Positions 10,838-24,197 are shown, numbered from the stretch's first letter. The stretch: 64,000 nt of DNA from Rostrohypoxylon terebratum (GCA_022497145.1 MU385905.1:1-64000), one strand, 5' to 3'. Notes: generated from the sequence alone by a model not told the origin. Translations and numbers: made by a program.

Positions 10838-12404
10838 GAGGTATGACCGCCGGCAGGATATCTATTATATACTATATTAAGAATATGCGATCATGAACTT
10901 TCTTCCGATGCCTCCCCATAAGCCGGGCGGAGACACCCCAGGATGATATCAACCGCCAAAAGCCTCTAGCCCGGGCCTGGGAGTAGACTGTATCAATATG
11001 GCCGATGATTTCCATTTCGAAAGACAACCGGAGAACCGCGGGAATTATTTGGGTGTTCAAGATTTCCAACTAATCTCGTGGTGACATCAGAATGAGAAGA
11101 AACTAAGCTACCAACATGCCGGCGGTCAAGATGGGTAAGGTAAATCCCTGTCTCATGTCAGTTTAGGTAACATTTAGAAAGAGCTAATCTGAATGCTATT
11201 CCGATAGACATGAATAAATAATTACCACATGAAGTTTAGTTCGCTTGGTTACTAGCTCTTTGAAGTCTGGTCTGCTATGACATGACTTTCGTGTGTGCGC
11301 CTTGAGGTGTATAGAGCAGGTCTAGAGCATTCGAATACAAACGCGCCTTTCCCCTTTCAATGGAATCGATAGAATCGATAGATTAGATAAGCAAGAGAAA
11401 GTGTCAAGTGACCACTGACCATACAATCGATACCCCGTACCGTACCTCGCGTCGACGAGGGAACCAACGACGAAATGCACGAAAATCAGACGTAGTGAAT
11501 GTGATTCAGCAAAAAGAAAACTAAAATCAAAATCAAAAGAAATAACTTCTTCAAGGCCCAGTCCAGGATCTGTTGATCGGCTCCTGGCTACTGCGCCCCC
11601 GCTATTAGGTATTTCTTTGCCTACCCTTTTTCAAAGGCCCAAGGTGCATGCATTGCATTTCACTCTTTGGGACTCGAACCCTAAAACCACCCGTTGCAGA
11701 GCAGTTGTTAGGACGGGCACGAGAAGGTGTCTGTGGAAACATACACCAAGACCATCGGAACGTTACGGTCAAGCTGTTAGGATCCGCCGATGAATATCCC
11801 CCTCTGTATCGTATTATTTTAACTCGCAGCGTCGCATCCATTTGGACTCCGCTATTGTGAACCTCGTCGCCTTTTATTTGCGAAAAGAATCTGGAAATCT
11901 CACGACGATCTTAGACAGTTTTGACTTTGTTCTTGTTCATCCATCTACCCGACACTCGCATCGGATGACGCTTCTATCATTGGGAATATATATCACACAT
12001 ACAATAATTACTTCTCGTCCTACTATGCCAACATGCGGTTCGAGAAATTACCTAATGAATGAATTATGGATATGCGAGCATCCAAACACGCATCAATTGC
12101 ACTTTAAACACCACCAGCGCATAGTCAAACAACCACACTATGAACAGCCTCGGATGAAATGACTACGGATCTCAAATAGCGGCCATCAGATGAATCATCT
12201 CCTACGAATCATCTAGCAGAAATAGAGAAAGGAAAGCTAACGTACAAGAGTCCATAACGAGCAAGTGACACCTTTACAGCTGTAGTAACAACAGAGATGT
12301 ATCGTGAAAATCATTTCCGGCTCAGAAGAAATTCACATCTATTATTCACCATCATTCCACCCAACCGCCGACTATCTCGTCATACTAGACAACCCCGTCA
12401 CAAT
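10838..12404. other. Intergenic containing a SINE-like repeat copy
   Basis: Upstream region of the histidine kinase and 3' flank of the helicase gene, both on the minus strand. It contains SINE-like copy A (11540-11774, listed separately). A possible mini-exon on the plus strand at about 11116, an ATG followed after 24 bases by GTAAAT, has no convincing continuation. The rest is AT-rich with no recognisable gene. Confidence 0.5.
11540..11774 (-). repeat. SINE-like tRNA-related repeat, copy A
   Basis: Read on the minus strand, this segment aligns along its length with 35203-35460 on the plus strand. Shared blocks, in the same order, are GCTTGAC at the start, an RNA polymerase III B-box (GGTTCGAGTCC, plus-strand 11670-11680), ACCTTGGGCC, GCAAAGAAAT (plus-strand 11611-11620), GGGGGCGCAG (plus-strand 11591-11600), GGAGCCG, and CTGGGCC (near 11555). 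The region where the A-box should lie is degenerate (CCGATGGTCTTGG). No clean acceptor-stem pairing is seen, so it is not an intact tRNA. Divergence from copy B suggests an old insertion. No protein is encoded. The element class is my inference from Pol III boxes plus dispersed homology. Confidence 0.6.
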
Positions 12405-15400
12405 TCAAGACTCGATCACTCTAGCATGCGCGCCGCATTCCGGACAATCAATAATTCCCATAGATAGGGGACTACCTGCCACGGTAAATGGGTGACCATG
12501 AGCGCAGGTGTACCATTGACCTTTGCTAATCAATTTCGTAGCCATTTCCGTATGAATGACATGCTGTTCTTGCACCGACTTCCCACCATAGAAAAGCTCG
12601 CCACTAAGCATCTTCCCCACAGCATCGAGCTCCGTTTGGAGATGTGAAGCTGACGGAAATTTATTGGCAATAGCTTCAGCCTTGAGATAATGGTCTTTAG
12701 CTTTAATCACGACAGCGTCAGATAGACCAACGACTTTGAGGTCGATGGGCTCCTCGGATCTAGCTAGCTGTTTCACGAGCGCGACTAGTCTCGTGAAGAA
12801 GATGTGTCCTTCTGCTTCTTGAACGATATATCCGGTCGTCTGTGCCAACTTAATTATCATCTCACAGTCTTCCAATGGTCTCTCTAGTCTGAAATGTAGT
12901 ATTGCGCGACATTCTGGCGAATCTCTTCTCAATGCTAAGAAGTCACTCAAAACTATAAGGTAGCATCGGAAAAGTGTAGTTTGAGCTAAAAGTTCACCAC
13001 GAGTATGGACCTGAGAAGCACTTGGTTTTGATGAGCCACCTATCCCTTCGGTGCGATGGACATGGTCGATAAGACCAAAAACTCGCTTATAAGGTTTTTC
13101 TTCGTCCCTGATGTGATCCATGCAGAGGAATATGTCGAAATAAAGAGAAATCATTCTGTTATATCGACCATTGCTGACATATTTCTGAATGGCAGTCAGG
13201 TGGTCAATTTGGAAAGCACCCATGTCATACTGTTTAGCCCTGTTGTACAACTTGAGATGTTTCCCTGCGTTCTTCTGGCTCTCCAGTTTTTGTTGCTCAT
13301 CTATAAGACGTTGTTCTAGCATGTTGAACTGAGTCTGATACCAGCATATAAACCTTCTAGTTGATTCATCCAACAACGCTTGTCGAACTAGCCTTCCATA
13401 TCGGGAAATGTTTCGCAAGCTTCCTCGACACTTCGGGCAGACCTTGGTATTTGTGCTTGAAAGAGGCTTGTAAATTCCCTTGATTGCGATGGCCCTGCCA
13501 TTGTCGAGACAATCATAGTAGTCAGACATGCCCAATTGACTATCCATGCTCGATACAGTCATCATATGGCCACATCTAGGGAAGATGCAAGGATCCATGT
13601 CCAAGTTTATGTGACGGTATTCTCGGTTCCTTGTTGTGTCTACAATAGTTGAAGAAATGTCATCGGTTGCGCAAATCTGACAGTACTTTGCATCTGGGCA
13701 GACTTCTCCGCAGAGAGATGGGCCTAAATGACTCTTAGTTACTTGTTCCCTCACATAGAAGATGGCAGATTATCAAGACTTACATTGATGACCACAAGGC
13801 TGTAATTGTTCCGTGCAGCGTCTGAAGCAGGGAATCCAGTTACATGGTGCCGCACACCTAGAGAATACCTATCAGCACTGATATCGACTAAACAACTTCC
13901 GTTGAATACCTGAACTTACGGCATAGTACAACGACCATGTGGGCATTTCGAAGAACATTTGCTTTTTTTGCAGGGGATACACCTCTGGGAGCATGCCTTT
14001 TGGCATTTTGTATGTTTGCACTGTTCGTCGCATAGGACGTCGCAAGGAGGGCATTCCTTATCCGGATGACAGGGTCGTTTGCAGATATGACTACAAGTAT
14101 CATAGTGTCGACCACAAATGCTTGCGCAGCTCCGATGGGCTTCCTTCACAACTCTCCCATCCTCACGAATAATACAGGTTTCACAAGTACCCGGGCACTT
14201 ATGTCCGCACATCAGAAGGTAATCGCACGACGCGGTACACATGACAGGGTTGTTAGTGATGCTCCCTCGGCAAAGCACCTCCGCGCTGTGGTTGCATCCT
14301 GGTATGGTTATCTTCGTACGCTGACGGCATTTTACTTGACCCGGTTCCAGGGTTTGCCAGCACTGGGGAGCTACCAAGACGTGCCCACATGGCAGAGGAA
14401 GTTCTTGCCCTTCCAGAATAGTTGAGCACTTTTCTTCGCAGGGATCTCCGCAACGGTTCGGACAGGAATGGTTGCATGCTTTCTTGAACAATGAACATTG
14501 CTGCTGACATTTGACGGTCATGTGTAATTGTGCTGCGTGGCACACGCTAAAGCACTTGTGGCCGCATTCAAGAGCCTGGAGGCATTGAGCATTGCACCCT
14601 CCATCTGGGGACAATTGAGCAAAGTCTTTGAAGTCTGATACTTCAATCAGTGTATCTTTATGTCTCGGGCACTGTAGCGGAAGGCTTGTTCCAATGTTCC
14701 CGTTCTCATTCAACATGTGAATGACTTTTGACCACATGCCGACCGCACCGTATGTAGTAGAATTTCCGAAAATATACATCCCGTGTTTAGCTCGTGAAAG
14801 AAGAACGTTGATTCTGTTTGTGTTCGCCATGAAGCCACATTGTTGATCTAGATTACTTCGCACCAAGGAAATGGCAACAACCTTTGCTTCTTCCCCTTGG
14901 AAGTTATCAACTGTCGCAAGCCGGAGACAACTTCCTAAGTTTTGTTTCCTCACAATAGGAGTCTCATCGAAACCTTTATCCTTTAGATCGATGAGATCTT
15001 GATCTTCGATCACAACTTCGAATGATTCTTCAAGCTTAAACCTCAGTTTGTGTAACTGACCGAGATATGGCGTAATAATTGCAATATCGTCGTGGTTGTA
15101 AACACCTTGGCGCACTAGGTGTGATACAAAAGCACAAACCATTTCGACCTCGAAGTTGTTTGCCCGTGATGTATCTGTATCGAGTTTCGAGTTAGGTGAT
15201 GTCTCGGGATATTCGTGGTCAAACCAGTAGAGGCGTTTCCTCATTCCAGTCACCTCGGGATAATTGCCGACGCCTTTGGAGTCTTGTAAATTGTGATACA
15301 AGGTGTTCCTGATTAAGTTCGAGATGGAGGGATGCATTCGTCTCTGTACTGTTAGCATGTCGAACGGCAGCTTTAAGTCAGTTGGCCTAGTAGGTTTGAC

Positions 15401-18367
15401 AAGCCTCTCAAACAATGATACGTCTAACGAGTATTTTTCTCCCTGTGGATTTGCTACAGATAACTCCCAATTATCGATGTGGGGGCGCAATTGGAGGTGG
15501 TCTCCGATGAGGATGGCTTGTTCCACCGACGGTAGCAGCGCCGTCAGAATATGGCTCTCTAATACCTCACCTGCCTCCTCACAAAGGATAACTTTGCTAT
15601 CAAGTCTTCGAAGTGTTTCCAGGTTTTTAGCCAAACCTGTAGTCGTCGCACCGATGACATCAGCATGTCTAAGTATGCGTAGGTCCATCTATACCAGAAA
15701 CGTTGTCAGTGATTATCATTTTGAAAATCTAGACAATAAGAAAATTGAGAGTATAGTCATCTAAATGGGAAAAGAAACCTACCTCATGTTGAACAGTCTC
15801 ATGCTTTCTCTTAGCATTCCAATGCTCGCGATGGAGATAAATGAACTCTTCCTCTAGTTCAGGGATTACCTCGGAAGCCCACGTGCTACAAACCAAGATA
15901 CGCTCTTGTCGAGTCAATGCTGATGGATGCAGAGTCATCAATATGCTGATCTCTCTGGAAGTATTGTCTGATACGATACCCTCATTGACCCAACGGCGGA
16001 AACAATTGTCCTCATCCACGCTGGTGCTGACGCTCCACTCCTCGTGTTCGGTGCCGAATATCGCTTTGTAATACGCTGTTGCAGTGGACTTTATATGATC
16101 CTTGACTCGTTTGGGGATCGTCGACGATCCGTTGTTATCTATGAAGCTCTTCAGAGCTTTTTCTGCCTTCTCCAATGCAGGGCCAGACTTTGATAAAGCT
16201 CTTTTCTCTGATCTAGTTCGCTCTACATCTTGAGCGACCTTGCGCAGGTTGACCTCCTTTAGAATCGCCGATTTAGACCTCGAGCCAATCCGAATGATCT
16301 GCTTCACGCCACCATGCCATATATTCTCGAGAAGCTGGTCTAAAGCATGGTTGGTACGGCAGATGCAGATGATAGGTCCAATATCAGCGTTCTTCTTGTT
16401 CGCAAGAAGCACCTTGATGATTGCCTATATTCATTCAGTTGTTTGTAACATATATAAAGTATTCGATACGCATCGAGAACTTACCTCGCCAGTGTAACTC
16501 TTTCCCGTACCCGGGGGCCCTTGGATCAGTGCTAGACTTCTCTTCAACGTATTCAATAGAGCTAGAGCCTGACCTTCGTCTAGGCTAGATCGGCTAGAAA
16601 GGTCACGGGGATTCGGGCTATTTTTGGGTCTGAAAGTAAAGTTTCCTCCATCAGAAGTCAGGCACTTCAAGTCAAAAGCAAATTTAGGTTTCGTTGTATA
16701 TAAAGGGGGAGGGATGGTGACTTGCGTAAGCCCATCCGAAATTGGCGCAAGCAGATTAGTAAAGGGAAGATCTAACGTCTTAGATATCTGTTGGAGTGCG
16801 CTTAAAGTTGGTTTGAATGACGGCAATAGGACGCCAGGAAATTCTACCAATGATCTTTGGGTAGGCTTCTCGAATCGGATAGCTCGAAGCATAACCCCGA
16901 GATCTGCATCGCTGGGCTCGGCCAAGCTGAGACTAACGTACGCAAAGCTCGCATTGATATACAGATTCTGCTTCTCTGTAGTCACGCGATTCCGATTTTC
17001 TTGCGTAGATTTACGTAGAAGATTATTCTTGGGTCTAATAGTGGATTCAGACACAACACAGAATACGGCGGTGTCTCTTTCTAAAAGGCAAACTAGAGCG
17101 CCGGCCTCTAAGCGTTTTGATAATCTCCACCAATTTTCACGTGCTTCGGTTGTCATCTTGCACGCAGGCTCTGGCTGTTTGAGCTTGAGATGAAACTCGA
17201 GCCCGAGTCGACGTGTACACGTAGCATGAACAACGCTCTCGACACCGTATGAAAATTTGCTGGCGCTCTTCTGTAAGGAATAAGTTGATTTAGGGTTTTG
17301 AAGAATCTGAAGTTCTTCGAAGATGCCCTGTTTCAGTTGCCCAACAGTGTCCTCTCGAAGTAATCGAAAATGCCGGTCGATTAATCCTTGAATTCCCGGC
17401 AGATGTAAATGGGATGGGTTGTTCACTGGACGGTAGTCCTGGCGGGTCGATATAAGTTCGGACATCGTTGGCAAAATTCGGATCTTACTTATATCTTCAA
17501 AGTCATTATCGTGACGAGGACCGTCTGCCGATAGACTTCCCGGAAGGTCAGGAGGCAGGAAGAAGGTCGCGTGATCAGGTAAAGGAATACTTGGGACAGC
17601 ATCTTTTGCAACCTCCTCCGCGATATTGAAATGCCTCCGAATGTATTCCAAGTGTTTCACGGCTTGTAGACTCCAATAATTGCGATCAAGGCCATCGACG
17701 AGATTCTGAAGCTTAATAACAAGCTTTGGGACGACGTCAGTAAGCGTTTTTCTTGTGCCACAGTCAACTGCCTTGACCAGAACAGAGATGCAGAGTCCCA
17801 AGAATTCATCCTTAGATCCATCTTCGACGTTGACGAGGGGCGCCTGCCACTTTTCTGCCAGGCCAATAAGAAACATGAACAGGATGTGGACCCTAGTTCC
17901 ATCGTAACCTAGGATGACATTGTAGATGGTTCCAGTGGGGACTTCGAGAATTGCCGAATTGATCACTCGTGGCTCAGTGAGTATCCCGAAAAGTGGACGA
18001 ACACAATCACGCCAGAGATTTATACGCTCATGGTTATTACCACAGAACCGAACGTGGTCGTCCAACAAAACTCGAATGATAGCCGCAGCTTCTTCCGTTG
18101 CTAGCTCTGTGACTACACACTGGGATATGTCGGTGGTTCCTTGAACCAATTTATGGGCTTCTTGAAAGAACTGTGCTAATTTGGACTTGGGGGAAGGAAT
18201 GTTCATTTTCGAGATGGATCGCCTCCATCTGTAGAAAAGATCATCACAATACGGCGGTTTTCTAGAAGCGGTTAAGATGATTAGTATGGCAGGAAATATT
18301 AGGTCAATGAAGCGAATGAAGAAGATATGTCATTACAAACAATCACTTACCCATCTCTTTGTGTCAT
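12405..18367 (-). CDS. ZNFX1/Hrr1-like superfamily 1 RNA helicase with NF-X1 and RZ zinc fingers
   Basis: Six exons: 18351-18367, 16485-18228, 15783-16424, 13920-15688, 13784-13857 and 12405-13723. All have GT-AG borders and consistent phase, giving 1854 residues. The first exon encodes only MTQRDG. The Upf1-like helicase core has the Walker A motif QGPPGTGKSYTGE at about residue 575, ending exactly at an exon edge; the motif II variant CEEAGEVLESH at about 837; GDHLQLRP; and C-terminal helicase motifs NFQGEEAKVV and RINVLLSRAKHGM. A long series of Cys/His repeats of NF-X1 type follows (about 1130-1400), and an RZ-type finger ends the protein (GQWYTCAHGHPF and CPECGA). Family knowledge: relatives include animal ZNFX1, S. 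pombe Hrr1 (RNAi heterochromatin) and Neurospora SAD-3 (meiotic silencing). Orthology to either fungal protein is unproven. Confidence 0.92.
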
Positions 18368-20469
18368 GGCTGCCGAATAGATAACTCAACTGGTGTTGAT
18401 AGGCTCAATAAGTATGGAAAGGTGGAAGCCAAGCGGATGAGCATGGAGGAAGGGAGGCCTGGGTTAATTCTTAGGGGCCTCTATTGGTTCTTGATTGATG
18501 ATAGGTATGGAAGAACTTGGAAGATACTAAGTAGATAGTTTGTGTAGTATCTAGCAGAGGGGGGAAGCATGAAGTTTGTCAGAAGTAGAACATAAAGTGC
18601 ATATGAGTGAAGAAAAGATGGAAAAGAATTTCAAAGAACCTTCCAGTTCTAGGAGATACCCTTTGAACATAGACGCAGAAACGATTGATGGAAAGTGCTA
18701 CCAGTTCACAATAGTTAATGTTTGCAAGGATTTATTAGTCAAAGACTTAGATAGGTACAAAACTCGCGCCCACAGATGTATGCCTGCTCATGTACTTGAT
18801 AGGTATTGGAGAGGTACACTTTCCAACATTAGTTTGGGGTCAACGACATGAAACTTTAAGTCCAAAGGTATGGATCGATGCTTCCCTGCTTCATTATCGC
18901 AGATCTCTAACTATATGTGATACTCACTATTGATATGGATAACACAGGTCCATGCTGGGGAATGGGCGAGTACCAATAGTCATCCACATCCATGGATGCA
19001 CCGTAAAAAAAACACCTATAACAATACACACATATTACATCCCCATCAAAAAGAAGAAATCAATGTCCCCTTGGCCATCATCTACTAGGTACTAATAGGG
19101 GATGGTACAAATGAAACAACCAATGTTAGAACGACTGGCAAAACTGACATAGTAGTATATACCTACCTAGTACTTATTTAGCTAGGTAGATTTCAGAACC
19201 AATCGAGTCGACACGAATATGCGAAGATTCCAAGACCTGTAGTAACCATACTGTGTCTTTCTTGCAAGGTTATTTGGTCTATAATCTATTAGTTATTTTA
19301 GGAAAGGAGGGAAAAAGGGGTTTAACAAGAACTGGAAGTTACGACACTAATGTACTGTAGAGGTCTTCCAAGATTTGAAGCAGATTTTATAAGGGAAAGT
19401 ACAGAAAATACGTGTGATCCCGCCATAAATTCACTCGGAGTAATATTACCAAGGTATCATGATTGTAAGAATCAACTTGCCGCCCTGATGAATACACACC
19501 GAGATACTAATGAGTATTAGTTACTGGAGGAAAAAGCGAAAAGTGAAAAGTGAAAATGATATTTGTATCCAATTTCCAAATCTACGTCAGGTCGGAAATT
19601 TGACAAATTATTCTACCTAAGATAATTGGTGTTTGGATACTGGTAAGTAAGGAGACTATACGTCTATATCCTCGTGATTTTAGGTTATAATGTAGCTGAA
19701 AATGTAATTAGGGGCTCCACGTCACTTATAGCTTACACCGCGCCAACTTAGTAGATTGACAAATAATTGTTCCTAGGTTAACCTAGTTGCTTACTGCAAG
19801 TCAAATCAACAAATCTGCCTTGAGCTATCTCGGTGGTGGTCCGGGTGGGGCCGCAGGCTCTTCTAAGATACTGCGGCTACTTTTTGACCAGATGGTGTGC
19901 CGAATCCGGATACAGACTTCGGAATCGTATGGTAAAACTGATGCCTATTCAGATCCCAAGAAATGCTTGAAACCCCCGAATCCTGGCGGACAGCTAGTTT
20001 TAGCAGCCGTAATGAGGCTGCGTTGGCTAAGCGCGATTCCTGATTGGTTGCTGCTTACGAGCTGCAATACTGTATGAGATCATGATTGGTCAGCCCAAGC
20101 ATTGAGCTGATAGCTATTTCCAGGAACATAATCACCGAGAATGGGCCAATACCGACCTTCTAGAAACCGGCTCCCGACTACCTTTTCAATACGCCGTGGT
20201 TCCGAGACTCTACATCGATCATGGAGTCCTACAGCGCAAAAACGAGAAGGCGTAGCATTCCTTCACCTGCTCTTCCTTCTCTTATTCTCCAGAACACTGG
20301 ACAAAACGATACGCCTCAATCGAATCTTCTACTTGCACAGTAGATCAGGTGAATCTAATTTGCTCAAGGTACCTCTGATATTACAGTTAACACGAGCCGA
20401 GGTGACGGTGGGGGTCTCCGACTGAGAGTGGACTGCTGGATTATAAGTTGATCGAGCATACCCGTCAAT
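18368..20469. other. Intergenic, AT-rich, no convincing gene
   Basis: Upstream of the helicase gene (minus) and of the propeller-like gene (plus), so it must carry both promoters. The proximal part for the plus-strand gene (about 19800-20120) is less AT-rich and contains ATTGG motifs at about 20043 and 20085, inverted CCAAT boxes. A 91-codon frame at 18576-18851 (first ATG 18603) shows no family resemblance. The palindrome-like motif ACCTACCTAGTAC and TAGCTAGGTAG occurs near 19161-19190. Confidence 0.5.
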
Positions 20470-21249
20470 ATGGAATCCAAAGACACAAAGACAAACCAAG
20501 AACTTGTTCCGAATCGACCAAGCACAGATCGATCTCGTAACATTTTCACTGCCAGAGGCCATTCTCAAAACCAGCCAGAATCAAGCAATACTGATTTCAA
20601 CATGAGTGGATCGGAAAGCCAACCGTGCACCTTCGCGGATGTTGCGGTCTCTTATCGCGTCTACATACTTGACGACCTTCTCGCAGAACCGCAGGAGATC
20701 GTTCACGACTGGAGTCGAGGCTTGCTTTACATAAGCCAACGTCACAGACAGGGCAACAATTTCGCCCCTATCGAGCTATCCCACGAAATATCCGTCTTTG
20801 ACATTTCAGTCGGCGATGTCACTTCTACCATTGACATTAACCCTTACACTGGCCCGCATTGTATGGAGTTGGATGGAGCGTGCTCCTATATTCACGTGCA
20901 TGTGGATGGGGGCACCATTTGGATTGACCCAGAGTCAAGACTAGTGACCCACTTTGAGCCGGCACAAAAAAGGAGACGCGAGGGGAGGACAAGCGAGGAT
21001 TTCATCGCAGAGATCGATCTTCGGTCTGGAAAGATGCGCCAAAGAGTCAATGTTCCGGAAGGGGATAGGCATTCCAGTGATGGACGTCACGTTACTTTTT
21101 CTGCTCCAGCGATCAGGTTCGCAAGTCGGTCATCGAGCAGTGGACTTCCCGTAGTGGATGTTGCCAGCGACCCAGTCATCGCCGCCATCCGAGCCAAATT
21201 TCCCGTTCGGACTATCTATGTCACATCTCGAAATATCATGTTAGTGTAA
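20470..21249 (+). CDS. Short beta-propeller-like hypothetical protein
   Basis: Open frame of 259 codons. Residues about 58-160 resemble the first blades of YVTN/SMP-30-type propellers: EIVHDWSRGLLYISQR, EISVFDISVGDVTSTIDINPYTGPHCMELDG, GGTIWIDPESRLVTHF. The remainder is polar, with a basic run (AQKRRREGR), and looks unlike a propeller. A full propeller would need 300-350 residues or more, so this is either a remnant or a lineage-specific protein. Two starts are possible: ATG 20470, or the internal ATG at 20602 (MSGSESQPCTF), which begins just before the conserved part. No signal peptide is present. Expression and exact start are uncertain. Confidence 0.45.
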   Translation: MESKDTKTNQELVPNRPSTDRSRNIFTARGHSQNQPESSNTDFNMSGSESQPCTFADVAVSYRVYILDDLLAEPQEIVHDWSRGLLYISQRHRQGNNFAPIELSHEISVFDISVGDVTSTIDINPYTGPHCMELDGACSYIHVHVDGGTIWIDPESRLVTHFEPAQKRRREGRTSEDFIAEIDLRSGKMRQRVNVPEGDRHSSDGRHVTFSAPAIRFASRSSSSGLPVVDVASDPVIAAIRAKFPVRTIYVTSRNIMLV

Positions 21250-24197
21250 GGAGTATGCAGGGATATGCAAGGGGTGTTTGGATCTCAGTCTCACTTTACG
21301 ACGTGTTTTTAGTCAGGGTAGGTATGAATCTCGGAGTTCAGGAAAATAGGGGATCAATCCATGCTGGCATGGTACAGAACTTAGATAGGTACTGTCCGCG
21401 ATAGATTCTGCGATACACTATACACTTAGAATACACAGCAATGTAACTATAGAATTCACTCTCATTTTACCTACTACTTCGTACGTTAGCGAGTTTCTTC
21501 GGATTGATTTTTTAAACGGCGTATATCAGCACAAGTTCTGGTCTAGATAAATATAACCTAGTACCTTAGGTACCTAGGCGCGCCGCTTTCTTACTTGATG
21601 CTTTGGTTGCTTGCGAGCTTGAGTCCCCGGTGAAGAATGAGAAATCCTTCGGGACTCGGTGTGCTTCTTTCTTTTATGACAATTACTCACGGCAAGATAA
21701 TTCTTGACATAAGACTCTACTCTCATAGGCCGGTTGCTATAGGAAGTATACTGACTAAGCTGGTATCTCGTGGCCTATATACGAGTGGGCCATGTTCAGC
21801 CCTATGAGCTGACGAGCCCCATCCTACGGATCCTAGTCAAATGAAACGTGGGATGTGTTTCCGTTTGATTTGAGATCGCACGTGGCAATAGATTCCCTCC
21901 GATTTACTAGATCGGATCGATTGGCAACCGGCTCATTGCCGATGATAATGTAAGCGAGACGGAGATTATCATCTGGTCCTGTTGTGTTTGTTTTAGATTC
22001 TTAGTAGTCCGCCAGCCCGCGTGGGCGAGATACCTGGCAAAGTACGCGCGGCGCCACATGACGAATGCATCTGACATATCACTCGTAAAACTGTGAGGGT
22101 TTTTAACTCACCTATTAGGTATGTATCCGATGAGAGCGAATAGTCTGAGACACCGCCGCAAGCCTCATTCTAGGTATAGCCACGGATGGGATTGTCGAGC
22201 AGTTTTTCCGTCTCCATCAACGTTACGTTCATTAGTCCGAGCTCATCATTTCCCACTATATAATTCTTGCCGCCTAAAATATGAAAGACGTACCTATCTC
22301 TGCAAGAGATCCTCAGGACCCGCACGCATAAATAGAATACGATGTGGGTTAAGTGCTTAACCTACCTAGCTGCCTACCTAGGTACATAGCTTAGTATAGG
22401 CATGTAGGACCTAGGTACCTATTCCGATCACCATAAGCGAGGTCCATCTCGGTTCCTACAAATGCCGTGCCATCGATTAGTAACATTCCGTCATATGCCA
22501 AGTATTAAAGTATTAAAGTACCTACCCCTACGAAGTACGCATACTATATAATATTGGATGATATGCATGGGATTTAATGTTCCTATTGCTGTAAGTCATC
22601 ACCTCCTCGATATAGGTACTGAACATGTACATAGTACTGGTAGTTCTGGAGCGAATGTGACTTATAACGTGAAAGGATATTCTCGTGTTTCATTCATCCG
22701 ATACGTGAATTTTGGAAATCCGCAAGCGAGTTTCGCTTATTATTGTTTTCGCAAAAAGTTGGTGGAGAACGGTGGAGAACAGTGGAGAGATTAATACCGC
22801 AAATCCATTTGTTCTGGCAGCCTAGACGCCCGGACCAGGGCCTGCGGCGGTCCACTACTAGCCCGCCCTACAAGGTTAGGTTTGGTGGAGATATAACGGG
22901 ATGATGCAATGCATTGTTTTATCACAGCAGCCAATCACAAGGAATCAGCCTACTTCAAATCATCCAATAAACATCGATATTGGCTCAGCTAGTCCCACTA
23001 ACAAACAGCGAATCTACGTCGTATCTAGTACAGAGGAGGATCACTTCGAACATTGAAGCCATCGAATATCAGGCTTAACCTCTCTCTTACATTTTATCTA
23101 TTATTCTTCATTGATACGAATGCTAAAAGTTTCAATGCAATTCGCGCCAAAGAAGATCTTGCCTCGATGTCCCCCCATGCCCCATGAGCTTTATACACTT
23201 AAGTCCTAGGACCTAGGTAGTAGGTACTATGTATGGCGTAAATACTTCAAGGTTGGAAGTGAGAAGACCTGCATAACATCCGAGTTTCGTGACGTTGGTC
23301 CAATGAATTGAAGGTACGAAGTACTGGGTACATTTTCTGTTTCCTTCCATGTTTGTCGATTTCAATCGTTGTTTACGGATGGCAGCTGCCGTCAGATGAC
23401 AGGTCATATTAGGTATTGATTTATGTACTGGGTAGTTCTATGTAACCAATCAGAATAGCAAGGCAGGCACGACAGGTCTGATTTGGGCTGCTTCAACTAG
23501 GGTATTGTACCTAGGCGGGTAGCCTGGGTAGCCTCGTTCGCCCTCTTCCACATTCACACCTACCTACATTCGTACATTCGTACATTCGTCTACTCTCATC
23601 TGGTTGCCTCCCGTTTTCCAACTTGTTCACGTTTCGGCGGTTCAACTCCAAACAAAGTATTCCAAACAGATTGGTTGGCTGCCCTTCAACTCGTTTACCC
23701 GCCATGTGGTTCCAGTAGGAGGCCACAACACCAGCCCAAATCTTGACTCGTCAATTCTGTTACAGTGAACCACGTTCACTCACTCCCTGTGGCGAATCTC
23801 CTATGTCGCATATATTAAAAAAAACACCAACATACCTTCCCAAACTCGCAACGAGTTTCATACTTTCCATTATTGTTTTCATAAACCTCACCCCTCAATC
23901 CATACATATCTACCTTGTCTTGGTACCTTGTCCACCTTGTCTGCCTTGTCTATCTTGTCTACCTACCTAACCACATCATGCAGAGTACCGTTTGATGTGT
24001 TTGCAAATTCCAAGGAAATAACCTTCCTTTTCTTTTTCCGTCCTACTATCTCTTCGAGGGCCCTACAATTCACTAAACAGTCCTCACTTAATATGTCTGT
24101 ACAAATTCTAGCCTAACTCCTTGTCCAACCAACCTTCTAGATATAATATTAAGCAGAGTTGTCACTACCAAGACTTCATATTAAATTATCTGCAAAA
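21250..24197. other. Long intergenic region, AT-rich with CCTAGG-type palindromes
   Basis: About 2.9 kb with no supported gene. It contains several TACCTAGGTA/CCTAGG palindromic motifs (about 21568-21581, 22376-22385, 22408-22421, 23201-23220, 23507-23514). Shorter tandem repeats follow, including CATTCGTA copies near 23572-23593 and a CCTTGTC series near 23911-23964. The last few hundred bases are pyrimidine-rich and probably form the promoter and leader of the giant gene starting at 24198. Confidence 0.55.
23911..23964 (+). repeat. Tandem CTTGTC-type repeat in the leader of the giant gene
   Basis: Five or six imperfect copies of a roughly 10-base unit around CCTTGTCTAC lie about 240 bases before the ATG at 24198. 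They form a C/T-rich tract on the coding strand, the usual pyrimidine-rich composition of fungal core promoters and 5' leaders. Confidence 0.6.

Noticed and set aside
11116..11150. A possible first exon on the plus strand (ATG ... GTAAAT)
   Set aside because: No downstream exon in phase with recognisable coding sequence was found before the next gene, and a SINE copy follows.
18576..18851. A 91-codon frame after the helicase start
   Set aside because: No family features, a weak start, AT-rich context and no splice support.
18850..23700. RIP-mutated transposon DNA, because the region is long and AT-rich
   Set aside because: I see no remains of transposase or reverse transcriptase and no clear excess of TpA that I could quantify by eye. 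A RIP index calculation would decide it.
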